Of a DNA stretch of 64,000 nt, positions 47,311 to 55,710 are shown piece after piece (position 1 is the stretch's first letter; each line of letters begins with the position of its first letter). Position numbers and translations under genes: made by a program. Under the pieces are notes generated by a model, which did not search any database, was not told where the DNA came from, and was given only the letters and a program-made list of their open reading frames with translations. Source of the stretch: Acidobacteria bacterium UBA2994 (GTDB taxonomy: Bacteria > Acidobacteriota > Vicinamibacteria > Vicinamibacterales > UBA8438); the NCBI GenBank assembly GCA_002346545.1, contig DEAA01000050.1:850-64849 (forward strand), read 5' to 3'.

Positions 47311-49019
47311 TACCCAATCACCGAACCGTCTTTTCGCGGATCCGTACCACCGTGCAGCATGCCAGTCTCGGGGTGGATCATGATTGCCTGGTAGCCGCCC
47401 ATGCCACCGCCACCGGCGCGGCGAACGTCGTGGCCCAGCCGCTCGAGTTCGGCGATCACCTCATCCGTCACGCCTGGCTCGACGAATACGCCACCGCCGT
47501 GTCGGACACGAGCGGCGTCCCCGGCCTCCTGCAGGTTCATGCCGAAATCGATGATGTTCGACAACACTTGGGTATGTCCCTGGGGCTGCATGTTTCCTCC
47601 CATGACCCCGAAGGCCATGAAGGGCTTCCCATCCTTAGTGACAAAACCGGGCATGTTGGTGTGAAGCGACCGCTTGTGGGGCTGAATCTCGTTGTAGTGG
47701 CCTGGCTCCAGTGAGAACCCGGAGCCGCGATTCTGAAGCGCGAAGCCGAGGTCGGCCGGCACGACCTTCGAACCGAAGCTCCCGAAGATGCTCTCGATCA
47801 GCGAGATGGCGTTACGGTCCTTGTCCACGACCGTGAGATACACCGTCTCGGTCGGATCACCGGCGTTGACCATGGTCGAGGCTCGGTTCGGGTCGATGAG
47901 CGCCCGACGACGCTCAGCGTACCGCTTCGAGATCAACTCGGCCACAGGAAGCACGTTGGCGTTCGGATCCGCGACGTACCGATCGCGGTCGGCAAAGGCA
48001 AGTTTCTTGGCTTCGATGATCCGGTGGATCAAAGCGGCCGAGTTGTGACCGAGCGAGGCTGTGTCGTAACCCTCAAGAATGTTCAACATCATCAGGGCCA
48101 CGATGCCCGAGCTGTTGGGCGGGATCTCCCAGATGTCGTAGCCTCGGTAGCTGCTGGTGACCGGCTCCACCCACATCGAGTCGTGGTCCTCGAAGTCGCG
48201 CATGGTGAAGAACCCACCGTTGGACTCGCTGAAGGCCACGATCTTGCGAGCGACCTCCCCCTGGTAGAAGGCGTCCCGTCCTCCCTTAGCAATCGCCTCG
48301 TAGGTGCGGACGAGGCCCGGGTTCTTGAAGACCTCCCCCACCTCCGGCGGACGGCCATTGGGCAAATAGGTCGCGGCCGAGGTCGGCCATTCGGCCAGGG
48401 TCGCCTCTGACGCCGCCCACTGCCCCTGAATGATCTCGCTTACCGGGAAGCCATCCCGACCATAGGCGATCGCCGGAGCCAGCACCTCGGCGAAGCTCAT
48501 CGTACCGAACCGTTTCAGCAGCTGGTCCCACCCATCGACCGCCCCGGGCACAGTCCAAGTCAGGGGGCCGGTACCAGGCACGCGCTCGAGGTTCTGACGC
48601 TCGAAGACCTGTCGACTGATCTCGTAGGGGGCACGGCCCGTGGCGTTCAGCCCATGCAGCTGTTCCGACTCGGCATCCCAAAGGATGGCGAACAGATCGC
48701 CGCCCACCCCGTTCATGTGCGGTTCGACCAAACCCAGGACCGCATTCACGGCCACTGCCGCGTCGACAGCGTTACCACCAGCCTTGAGGATGTCGATGCC
48801 CACCTGCGCCGCCAGCGGATGGCTAGCGGCGACCATCCCGTGGGGTGCGATGACCTCAGAGCGACTGCCGTGCGAACTCCGAGCTGGCCGCGAGTAGCCA
48901 TGGCCCTGAATCGGCTCCGGCTCCTGGCTCGAAAGAGGCACGCTGGGGCCTAGCAGGACGGCCGCGGCGGCAATGGTGGTTAGCGAACGCCGGCCGATCG
49001 ACTGCAACGGCATGAGCAA
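47307..49019 (-). CDS. ggt: Gamma-glutamyltransferase
   Basis: 570 residues with a signal peptide (RSLTTIAAAAVLLGPSVPLS). The N-terminal part has MVAASHPLAAQVGIDILKAGGNAVDAAVAVNA and MNGVGGDLFAI. The autoprocessing nucleophile Thr is in DPTETVYLTVVDKDRNAISL, and GFMPQ-type sequences occur (FMAFGVMGGNMQPQGHTQ). Ggt cleaves gamma-glutamyl bonds in glutathione and related peptides in the periplasm and is made as a proenzyme. It is convergent with the exported methyltransferase gene, overlapping by 4 bp. Confidence 0.93.
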   Translation of the reverse strand: MLMPLQSIGRRSLTTIAAAAVLLGPSVPLSSQEPEPIQGHGYSRPARSSHGSRSEVIAPHGMVAASHPLAAQVGIDILKAGGNAVDAAVAVNAVLGLVEPHMNGVGGDLFAILWDAESEQLHGLNATGRAPYEISRQVFERQNLERVPGTGPLTWTVPGAVDGWDQLLKRFGTMSFAEVLAPAIAYGRDGFPVSEIIQGQWAASEATLAEWPTSAATYLPNGRPPEVGEVFKNPGLVRTYEAIAKGGRDAFYQGEVARKIVAFSESNGGFFTMRDFEDHDSMWVEPVTSSYRGYDIWEIPPNSSGIVALMMLNILEGYDTASLGHNSAALIHRIIEAKKLAFADRDRYVADPNANVLPVAELISKRYAERRRALIDPNRASTMVNAGDPTETVYLTVVDKDRNAISLIESIFGSFGSKVVPADLGFALQNRGSGFSLEPGHYNEIQPHKRSLHTNMPGFVTKDGKPFMAFGVMGGNMQPQGHTQVLSNIIDFGMNLQEAGDAARVRHGGGVFVEPGVTDEVIAELERLGHDVRRAGGGGMGGYQAIMIHPETGMLHGGTDPRKDGSVIGY

Positions 49020-49053
49020 GCCCTTCTGAATGGTGATTAGTTATGTGGATATT

Positions 49054-50970
49054 CTAGCCGCGGAGCCGCCGGACGGAAGCGGCGATTCCAGCCGAATCAA
49101 GCCCCTGATAGCCCATCTGTTGCCAGAGGCCGCCACTGCCTTCCAAGTGGATGCCGATGTGATCGTAGGCGCCGCGGAATCCCTGGCGTAGCAACGAGGA
49201 ACCGAAGCGACTCCCGACCCCGGTGCGCGCATTGAGTGCCTCCGCGACAAGTACAAACGGCGCCGAGGCAAGGTGGGTGAACATCTCCTCATCGTCGACA
49301 TTGAGCGTAGCCTTGTTGACCAGGCCGACGTCGAGTCCCTCGTCCCTCAGTGTCAGGACGGCATCGAGCGCCCTATGCAGGGTCTCGCCGAACGACACGA
49401 CGACGCCGTCGGCGCCGTCACGGATAAGGTCGTCCCGACCCGGGATGAACTCGTACCCGTCGCCGAAGAAGAGCTCACCCGAGTCCGTCAGGATGTCCGG
49501 CACGGCCGAACGCGTCGAGAAGACGAAGCGGCACCCCGGATCCGGAAAGACACGTCGGAGACAGGCCGAAAACTGGTGCTGGTCGGCCGGAAAGTAGAGA
49601 CGTGTCGTATCCGCGCCCTGGTTCGACAAACCCCCGTCGGCAAAGAGATTGTTGAGGCCGAAGTGGCAGGTGTTGTCGGCCATGTCGTCACAGCCCGAAT
49701 GCGAGAAGTGCGCGAGTACGTTCGCCTGATTGAGCCGCGCCATGGTCAGCTCAGACAGGATCATCTCCAGGAACGCCGAGAAGGTCGCAAACACCCCCTG
49801 ACGTCCCGGCTGCCAGCCGAACCCGGCGGCCGCCGAGAAGTTACCGCGCTCCATCACCCCACCGGCCACGAACACCTCGGGGTGCACTTTCCGCACGTGG
49901 TGCAGGCCGCACGACCCCTCCAGGTCGCTGTCGAACACGCGGACCGAGGCCGCCCGCGCCTCCGGACTCATCTCGGTCAGGATCTCGTTGAGCACCTGAC
50001 CGAACATCTCCCGGTTCTTTCCCTTGCCGGACGACCCGCGCACGATCGGCCCCCCGGGCAGCTTGGAGGCCGCGCCCAGCATCGCCGCCGCCGCGGCGCG
50101 CCCCCGGACGGAGAGATAGGCAGACGCGATCGCGGGGGGAATCGGCCCATGGCCCTTGGCCTCGCCTTCCAGGCCCTCAATGCCGACACACATCGGCCGC
50201 TTGCAGATAACCGCTCGAGGACCATCATCCAGGACGGCAGCCGCCATCTGCTGATACAGCTGCTCGAGATCTTCCCCGTCTACCACCTCAACTGGAAGAC
50301 CGTGCCCCTCGAGGGTGCGGCTGACGTCGAAACCGGGCAGGTACTCCGACGGGCGACCACTGATGGTTACGTCGTTGTCGTCGATCAACAGCTTCACGTT
50401 GAGTTGCTGTGCGACGGCCAATCGGGCCGCTTCGGCGTCGTTGCCTTCCATCTGCGACCCGTCGGACCCGAGCAGAAGGACGACCGCCTCCGGTTCCGCC
50501 ATGGCCACGCCATTGACGAAGGGCCACAGGTGTCCCAGTCGACCGGAGGAGAACTGGACACCTGGGGTGAGCCCACGCTCAGGATGTCCGGGCAGATGCT
50601 CCTCAAACTCGCGATAGTACAGCAGCCGCTCCGGAGCTAGGTCGCCGCCGAGCACAGCCATCAGGTATTGCGTGGCCACACGATGGCCTGCCTCATCAAA
50701 GAAGACGGGCACGATCCGCCGCCCCCTCTCGCCCCGCCCGTGCAGCATGAACCCGTGCGCGATCATGACTTCTGGCACGGTGTCGTAGGCTCCGCCCGAG
50801 TGCCCGCCGACCCCCTTCACCTCGGCCAGCGAGGTGAAGAACACGATGATGTCCCGGCACAGGGCGATATTGGTCTCCAGGGTCTTCCGGTCCTCGGCGC
50901 GCAGAGGCTGCCCAGGATCGAGCGGAAGCGGAGTGAACTCGGCGATGTCGATCGGGAACGCGCTGCTCAT
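49054..50970 (-). CDS. Transketolase
   Basis: 638 residues, close to full length. The N-terminal part has VKGVGGHSGGAYDTVPEVMIAHG; the thiamine diphosphate motif reads LLLGSDGSQMEGNDAEAARLAVAQQL...DDNDVTISG, with GSDGS where most transketolases have GDG-x. The pyrimidine half has FDSDLEGSCGLHHVRKVHPEVFVAGGVMERGNFSAAAGFGW and QGVFATFSAFLEMILSE. It moves two-carbon units in the pentose phosphate pathway. The sequence is a divergent transketolase and could be a paralogue with a different substrate. Starts 88 bp from the DUF255 gene end. Confidence 0.82.
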   Translation of the reverse strand: MSSAFPIDIAEFTPLPLDPGQPLRAEDRKTLETNIALCRDIIVFFTSLAEVKGVGGHSGGAYDTVPEVMIAHGFMLHGRGERGRRIVPVFFDEAGHRVATQYLMAVLGGDLAPERLLYYREFEEHLPGHPERGLTPGVQFSSGRLGHLWPFVNGVAMAEPEAVVLLLGSDGSQMEGNDAEAARLAVAQQLNVKLLIDDNDVTISGRPSEYLPGFDVSRTLEGHGLPVEVVDGEDLEQLYQQMAAAVLDDGPRAVICKRPMCVGIEGLEGEAKGHGPIPPAIASAYLSVRGRAAAAAMLGAASKLPGGPIVRGSSGKGKNREMFGQVLNEILTEMSPEARAASVRVFDSDLEGSCGLHHVRKVHPEVFVAGGVMERGNFSAAAGFGWQPGRQGVFATFSAFLEMILSELTMARLNQANVLAHFSHSGCDDMADNTCHFGLNNLFADGGLSNQGADTTRLYFPADQHQFSACLRRVFPDPGCRFVFSTRSAVPDILTDSGELFFGDGYEFIPGRDDLIRDGADGVVVSFGETLHRALDAVLTLRDEGLDVGLVNKATLNVDDEEMFTHLASAPFVLVAEALNARTGVGSRFGSSLLRQGFRGAYDHIGIHLEGSGGLWQQMGYQGLDSAGIAASVRRLRG

Positions 50971-51058
50971 GAAAGGGGCTTCGTGACGCTATGGTTGGTC
51001 GTGGCGCGCAGTGTAGCAGACGCCCTGCTCGCTCACCACCGGCCGACAGCGTGGTCCC

Positions 51059-52561
51059 TCAGCTGGGCTCAGGTCGGCCCGCGCGGTCAATCTTGAGTTC
51101 GGCTAGCGGATATGCGGCGCCGTCGAGTCCCTGCGCTCGATACCGGCCTGATTGCGACGCCAGCGTCCGGCGGGCATCGTCGGCGTAGTGTGATTCGCCG
51201 GTCAGACCGGCCAGCCGCATCAGCACGACGGCGGCCCGACAGTTGAGGACCAGGGGGTGATGCGGTTCGCGCAGCAACCCGAACGGTGCATCTTCGTCCA
51301 CCAGGCCGTTCCTGGCCCGATCGCAGAACCCCTCAGGGCTCCACATCGTGTGCTCGCAGTACGCCATCAGTTCCCGCGGCATGTCCAGGTAGGCCTCCTG
51401 GCCGCTCGCCTCGAACAAATCGAGTGACGCCTCGCTGGCTGAGACCTGGTCGGTCAGCAGCCCGCGCACGGACGGGACCGGTGCTGATACGTGCCCCACC
51501 CCGGCGCCACGCTCATAGGTCTCCATGACAACCTGATCAATCGCGGTGGCAGCGAACTCAAGCAGCGAATCGTCCTGCAGTACGCGCGCCCCGTGTACGT
51601 ATGCCGACGCCATCGCCGCCGACGAGTCCGTCTGGACGGTACGGTCAATGGCCGGAGCCGCCCGCTCTCGGCGGAGCTCGAGGCTGTCGAGGCCCGAGTA
51701 GGCAGGATCGGCCAGCTGGCTTGAGAAGAAGCCCCCTTGCGAGTCGGCGAAGGTCTGGTGCACGAACCGGACGAGATCGGCCGCGCGCTCGCCGCAGTCC
51801 GTGCGGTCGAAACGCTCGGCCGCGGTCAGTAGCAGCGTGAGCAGCCGCGCGTTAAGGCCGAGCAATTTCTCGACATGGGGCACCGTCCAGTCGCGATACT
51901 CGCTACAGCGGAAATAGCCGCCTTCGACCCGATCCCAGAGCTCTCCGTCGACCACCAGGTCCAGCGTCCGGTCGACCAGCCCGGCTGCCTCGCTCGCACC
52001 TGCCTCACGGCCGAGGAGCACCGCTTCCAGAGCATCGACGTGAAACCGCTTGGGTGGGTCCCCGAACCCGCCCCAGTCACGGTCACAAGTAGACACCAGC
52101 GTCGACTCCAACCACTCGAATGCCCCGCCGGACGGCCCGACGACCGGGGTCGTCGATGCGGACCCGGCGGCCGTGAGCGGTCGATCGAGGTCGTCGCGTC
52201 GATTAGCGTAGGCTTCGGAGACCCGCTCGAGGACGCCGGCCAACGGCGCCGCCTCGACGTAAATGCCTCCACCGAGCAGGTCGCCCCCAGGGCTCAGAAA
52301 AGCGGTCGTCGGCCAGCCCCCGATCGTGTAGCGTTCGCCGAGGTCCGGCCGGCGATCCACGTCGACTCGCACAGGGACGAACCGCTCGGCGATACGGCCG
52401 ACCACCTGCCAGTCCGCGTAGGCCTCGCTGAGTACCCGCCGAGTGGCATACGACCACACCGGGCCGAGGAAGAGTAGCACCGGCTTCTGCTCGGCGCGCG
52501 CGCGAGTAAACGGGGCGTCTCCCCAGGCGAGCCAGGAGACCACTGACGCGGATGGGTTCAT
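51059..52561 (-). CDS. DUF255/YyaL-like protein lacking the CxxC site
   Basis: 500 residues. The N-terminal thioredoxin-like part reads KPVLLFLGPVWSYATRRVLSEAYAD and RFVPVRVDVDRRPDLGERYTIGGWPTTAFLSPGG, matching YyaL/DUF255 at every usual place except the active site. There, the normal CHWCH is replaced by WSYAT-R. The C-terminal (alpha/alpha)6 barrel part follows (DWGGFGDPPKRFHVDAL, VEGGYFRCSEYRDWTVPHVEKLL, EASLDLFEASGQ). It is shorter than the usual 650-700 residues. Redox activity is unlikely; barrel-based sugar epimerase-like activity is possible. Confidence 0.75.
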   Translation of the reverse strand: MNPSASVVSWLAWGDAPFTRARAEQKPVLLFLGPVWSYATRRVLSEAYADWQVVGRIAERFVPVRVDVDRRPDLGERYTIGGWPTTAFLSPGGDLLGGGIYVEAAPLAGVLERVSEAYANRRDDLDRPLTAAGSASTTPVVGPSGGAFEWLESTLVSTCDRDWGGFGDPPKRFHVDALEAVLLGREAGASEAAGLVDRTLDLVVDGELWDRVEGGYFRCSEYRDWTVPHVEKLLGLNARLLTLLLTAAERFDRTDCGERAADLVRFVHQTFADSQGGFFSSQLADPAYSGLDSLELRRERAAPAIDRTVQTDSSAAMASAYVHGARVLQDDSLLEFAATAIDQVVMETYERGAGVGHVSAPVPSVRGLLTDQVSASEASLDLFEASGQEAYLDMPRELMAYCEHTMWSPEGFCDRARNGLVDEDAPFGLLREPHHPLVLNCRAAVVLMRLAGLTGESHYADDARRTLASQSGRYRAQGLDGAAYPLAELKIDRAGRPEPS

Positions 52562-52582
52562 GTCGACGCTTATGATGGCCGG

Positions 52583-53076
52583 ATGGTGGCCCTCCGGTGC
52601 TTATATCTGATCGCGCTCACCTTCTGAGTCGGCGGCATGGTGGCGCCCGGAGCGTTCGCCACGCCAGTACCTTCGGCGTACCAGAGAGCTGTCGCGACAC
52701 GACGGGGCGGCTCGAAGCGGACGACGTCGTCGACGAGATGCTGTACCGATTCCGCTACTTCGAGTATGGATCAGCCGTGATCTTGCTAGGATGCCTGGGC
52801 GCGCTGGGCGCTAGAAATCCGAAGCTGCCGACTCTGGCGGTAAGGACCGGCACGGTGGCCGTCATGTTGGTCGTGAGCCTCTATACCGGGTTCGACATCG
52901 CAAGCCAGTTGGTCAGTCTACAGGCCGACCTCGAAGGCAATCTCGCGGCCTGGACCGACAGCAGCATCTCTGCCTCTCAATTTGACAGGCTTTGCGCCCA
53001 GGTGACGACGCTGCTCCTCAACCCCGGGCTGGGACTGTCGCTGATCTACTGGGACGCCCGCCACCGCATCTCGTAG
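52583..53076 (+). pseudogene. Broken DUF4149-type membrane protein gene
   Basis: Starting at ATG 52583 the frame reads VALRCLYLIALTF, then TGA (52625-52627), then VGGMVAPGAFATP. The stop replaces the conserved Trp of the DUF4149 'LALxxWVGGM' segment (TGG to TGA). After FATP the protein continues only in the +1 frame (STFGVPES, GRLEADDVVDEMLYRFRYFEYGSAVILLG), so there is also a frameshift near 52670. A membrane protein of three or four helices results, ending at 53076. Two lesions mean it is inactive. It is convergent with the OsmC gene; its stop lies 18 bp from that gene's end. Confidence 0.7.
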
Positions 53077-53093
53077 GCGCGGGCCCTCTCCAC

Positions 53094-53588
53094 CTAGCTT
53101 TCCTCGGCGTACTCGGCCGAAATATCCAGATCGATACAGCCGGCCACGCTGTTGGCCGCCGGACACTTAGTGACGTGTGTCGCCACCGCACGCTCGGCGC
53201 GCTCCCGGGTGCCGGCGGGAATCGTGATCTGGTAACGGACTCGAATGCGGGTAATCCGAAGCACGCCGTCAATAGCTTCGATGTCCCCTTCGACGGTGGC
53301 TTGCAGGTTCTCGCGAGGCGCCGGTATCTTGCGCACTTCCAGTGCGCGGGCAAGGGTGCCCAACAGTCAACCGCCGACGGCACCGACCATGTGGTCGAGC
53401 GTGGCCGGCACATCCTCATCGGGCTCGACACCGTAGAACTCCTTAATTCCGCCATGCACTCCGAACCGGATCGGCTCGTCGAAGCCGTCCAGGTAGGCGT
53501 GCCGCAGTGGGCCCGCTATCCGTTCGAGCCGGAGCCGGCTCGTATGCACTACATCCACGACTGTGCCTCCTTCCGAGGGCTCGCTCAC
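53094..53588 (-). CDS. OsmC-family selenoprotein with in-frame UGA (Sec)
   Basis: A 164-residue OsmC/Ohr-type protein read through one TGA (53369-53367 on the minus strand). The N-terminal half ends DHMVGAVGG; the TGA is codon 74; then LLGTLARALEVRKIP continues in the same frame. The codon stands at the first redox Cys of the family ('GAxGGC-L'). The second Cys (142) is in THVTKCPAANSV, the usual CPxxxxV place. OsmC proteins reduce organic hydroperoxides. The start is GTG 53588 with GGAG...AAGG upstream. A perfect 6-bp hairpin follows the UGA at 25 nt. Without readthrough, two truncated ORFs (53367-53588, 53094-53363) appear. OsmC-like selenoproteins are known from metagenomes. Confidence 0.85.
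53331..53347 (-). promoter_or_regulatory. Bacterial SECIS-like hairpin of the OsmC gene
   Basis: On the minus strand GCGCAC (53347-53342), a TGGAA loop (53341-53337) and GTGCGC (53336-53331) form a perfect 6-bp GC-rich stem. The loop starts 25 nt after the UGA and its second base is G. This satisfies the standard distance and apical-loop rules for bacterial SECIS elements. Confidence 0.78.
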
Positions 53589-53660
53589 CCTTGTTACTCC
53601 GGACCGCCCTCGTACGAGTCCAGATGCTACAATCTTCGGCCCCTACCACCAAGCTGAGCG

Positions 53661-55142
53661 ATGAGCGACGACTCGCCGACGATCGGACACGGGGCGCCAC
53701 CGCTCGGAGAGATGGACCCGACCGTTTTCCGGGAGACCGGACACCGGCTGGTCGAGTGGATCGCTGACTATCTGGAACATTCCGATCGGCACCCCGTGCT
53801 GTCGCGCAGCCGTCCCGGTGACATCCGTCGCGCGTTACCGTCGGCGGCGCCAGACTCCGGTGAAGGTTTCGCTCAGATTCTCGAGGATGTGGATCGGATC
53901 ATCCTGCCTGGCGTCACCCACTGGAATCACCCCGGCTTCTTCGCCTACTTCGCCATCAGCGGAAGCGGCCCCGGTGTCCTCGCCGACTTCCTGAGTTCGG
54001 CCCTTAATGCCCAGGGGATGCTCTGGCGCACGTCGCCGGCACTGACCGAACTCGAGGAGGTCATGCTCGATTGGCTCCGCCAGCTCCTGGGGCTGGCTCC
54101 GGTCGAGGGCGTGATCTACGACACGGCGTCGATCTCGACCCTGCATGCACTGGCCGCCGCCCGTCAACGCGTCGTGCCCGACAGCCGGGGCAAGGGGTTG
54201 GCCGGTCGGCCGAACCTCGGCCCCCTGCGAGTGTATTGCTCCCAGCATGCGCACTCGTCGGTCGACAAGGCGCTGATCATGCTGGGGCTGGGCCACGACA
54301 ACCTGAGACGAGTGGACACCGACGAGCGCCACCGCATGCGTACGGACGCACTCCAGGCCGCCATCGCCGAAGACCGTGCCAGTGGGGTGACGCCGATGGC
54401 GGTGGTGGCAACCGTCGGCACCACGGCGATGACCAGCGTGGACCCGGTGCCGGCCGTCGTCGAGCTGTGCGAACGTGAGGATCTCTGGCTGCACGTCGAC
54501 GCCGCCTACGCCGGCGCCGCCGCGATGGTGCCAGGCTTCGAGGATACTCTCGCCGGGTGCGACCAGGCGTCGTCGCTCGTAGTTAATCCTCACAAGTGGC
54601 TCTTCACGCCGTTCGACCTGAGCGTGCTGTATTGCCGGAAGATGGACGTGCTCCGCACAGCGTTCAGCTTGACGCCGGACTACCTGGAGAACCGGGAGGC
54701 GGGATCGGTTCGCAATCTGATGGACACCGGGGTCCAGCTAGGACGGCGCTTCAGGGCCCTGAAGCTGTGGATGGTGCTTCGGCACTTCGGGGCGAACGGT
54801 CTGCGGGGCCGGCTGGCCGACCACATCCGATTGGCGCGGCTCTTCGGGTCATGGGTCGATGAATCGTCCCAGTTCGAGCGCCTCGCTCCGATCCCGTTCT
54901 CGGTGGTCTGCTTCCGGATCGTCCCCGACCCCGACGAGGACGACGAGGCGGTCGACCGGCTCAACGCCGAGCTGCTCGATGCCGTCAACCGCTCCGGCGA
55001 GGTGTTGCTATCGCACACGACAATCGAGGGCCGTTATACGCTGCGGCTCGCTGTGGGCCACATCCGTACGACCGAGGCACACGTGACACTCGCGTGGAAC
55101 GTCCTGAAGCGTGAGCTCGGTCGGCTGCGGGCCGGAGGGTAG
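53661..55142 (+). CDS. PLP-dependent aromatic-L-amino-acid decarboxylase
   Basis: 493 residues, group II decarboxylase. Landmarks are THWNHPGFFAYFAISGSGPGVLADFLSSALN and WRTSPALTELEEVMLDWLRQLLG. The PLP-binding LHVDAAYAGAAAM and Schiff-base Lys312 in VVNPHKWLFTPFD follow. The family acts on tryptophan, phenylalanine or DOPA (AADC/TDC), giving the aryl amine and CO2. It is intact and full length. Its start is 72 bp from the divergent OsmC selenoprotein gene, so the two share a promoter region. Confidence 0.92.
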   Translation: MSDDSPTIGHGAPPLGEMDPTVFRETGHRLVEWIADYLEHSDRHPVLSRSRPGDIRRALPSAAPDSGEGFAQILEDVDRIILPGVTHWNHPGFFAYFAISGSGPGVLADFLSSALNAQGMLWRTSPALTELEEVMLDWLRQLLGLAPVEGVIYDTASISTLHALAAARQRVVPDSRGKGLAGRPNLGPLRVYCSQHAHSSVDKALIMLGLGHDNLRRVDTDERHRMRTDALQAAIAEDRASGVTPMAVVATVGTTAMTSVDPVPAVVELCEREDLWLHVDAAYAGAAAMVPGFEDTLAGCDQASSLVVNPHKWLFTPFDLSVLYCRKMDVLRTAFSLTPDYLENREAGSVRNLMDTGVQLGRRFRALKLWMVLRHFGANGLRGRLADHIRLARLFGSWVDESSQFERLAPIPFSVVCFRIVPDPDEDDEAVDRLNAELLDAVNRSGEVLLSHTTIEGRYTLRLAVGHIRTTEAHVTLAWNVLKRELGRLRAGG

Positions 55143-55151
55143 TCCGCCCGC

Positions 55152-55604
55152 TCAGCCACCTTCGGGAGGCACCAGCAGCCATCGTTCAGCCCATCCCTGG
55201 TCGACACGTTCGATGGCGACAAGGCCGTGAGGGGGAAACGGGGCAAGTTCACCTGAGGCGCCTAGCAGCGCACGCCGCAACCGCTCCAAATGCGGCATGT
55301 GCCCCGCCAGCAAGACATCGCGATCCTCGACCGCCAGCAGGTCCGCGAGACGCGGCGGATCATCCGGCTGCATCCAGCGACTCGCCGAGAACTCGGCCAG
55401 GGGGTGACACGCGCTCCAGTACGCCTCGGCGGTCTGTCTGGCGCGCAACTTTCCGCTGTGCCAGATAACGTCGGGGCGAACTGCCCGGCCGGCCGCCAGA
55501 GCGGCCAGCGCATCGACCTGCCCTCGACCGAGGGTGGAAAGAGGCCGTTGGGTATTCACCTCCGGCCCCACTGCCTGACCGTGGTGCGCAAGGTAGACGA
55601 ACAT
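55152..55604 (-). CDS. SixA-like histidine phosphatase family protein
   Basis: 150 residues with the SixA layout: FVYLAHHGQAVGPEVNTQRPLSTLGRGQVDALAAL, PDVIWHSGKLRARQTAEAYW (the SGLxRARQTA motif) and DVLLAGHMPHLERLRRALLG (the GHNP-type His). The catalytic start motif is AHHG rather than RHG, with the Arg replaced by His. SixA removes phosphate from histidine of phosphotransfer domains; the replacement could alter activity. ATG 55604 is used because the motif starts there; the longer frame to 55766 is not conserved. Convergent with the decarboxylase. Confidence 0.8.
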   Translation of the reverse strand: MFVYLAHHGQAVGPEVNTQRPLSTLGRGQVDALAALAAGRAVRPDVIWHSGKLRARQTAEAYWSACHPLAEFSASRWMQPDDPPRLADLLAVEDRDVLLAGHMPHLERLRRALLGASGELAPFPPHGLVAIERVDQGWAERWLLVPPEGG

Positions 55605-55710
55605 CGGATGGGGGTCTACTCGACACGCTCGATGGTCTAGACGTTGATCCAGAGCTTGCCGTCCTTCTCCGTCTCTTGTCGGCGTCTGAGAGCGTCGGCT
55701 ACACGGGCCG

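Noticed and set aside
52625..52627. In-frame TGA in the DUF4149 gene as selenocysteine or as recoded Trp
   Set aside because: The conserved residue is Trp, not Cys; many intact genes in the window end in TGA, so TGA is not read as Trp; and a separate frameshift is present.
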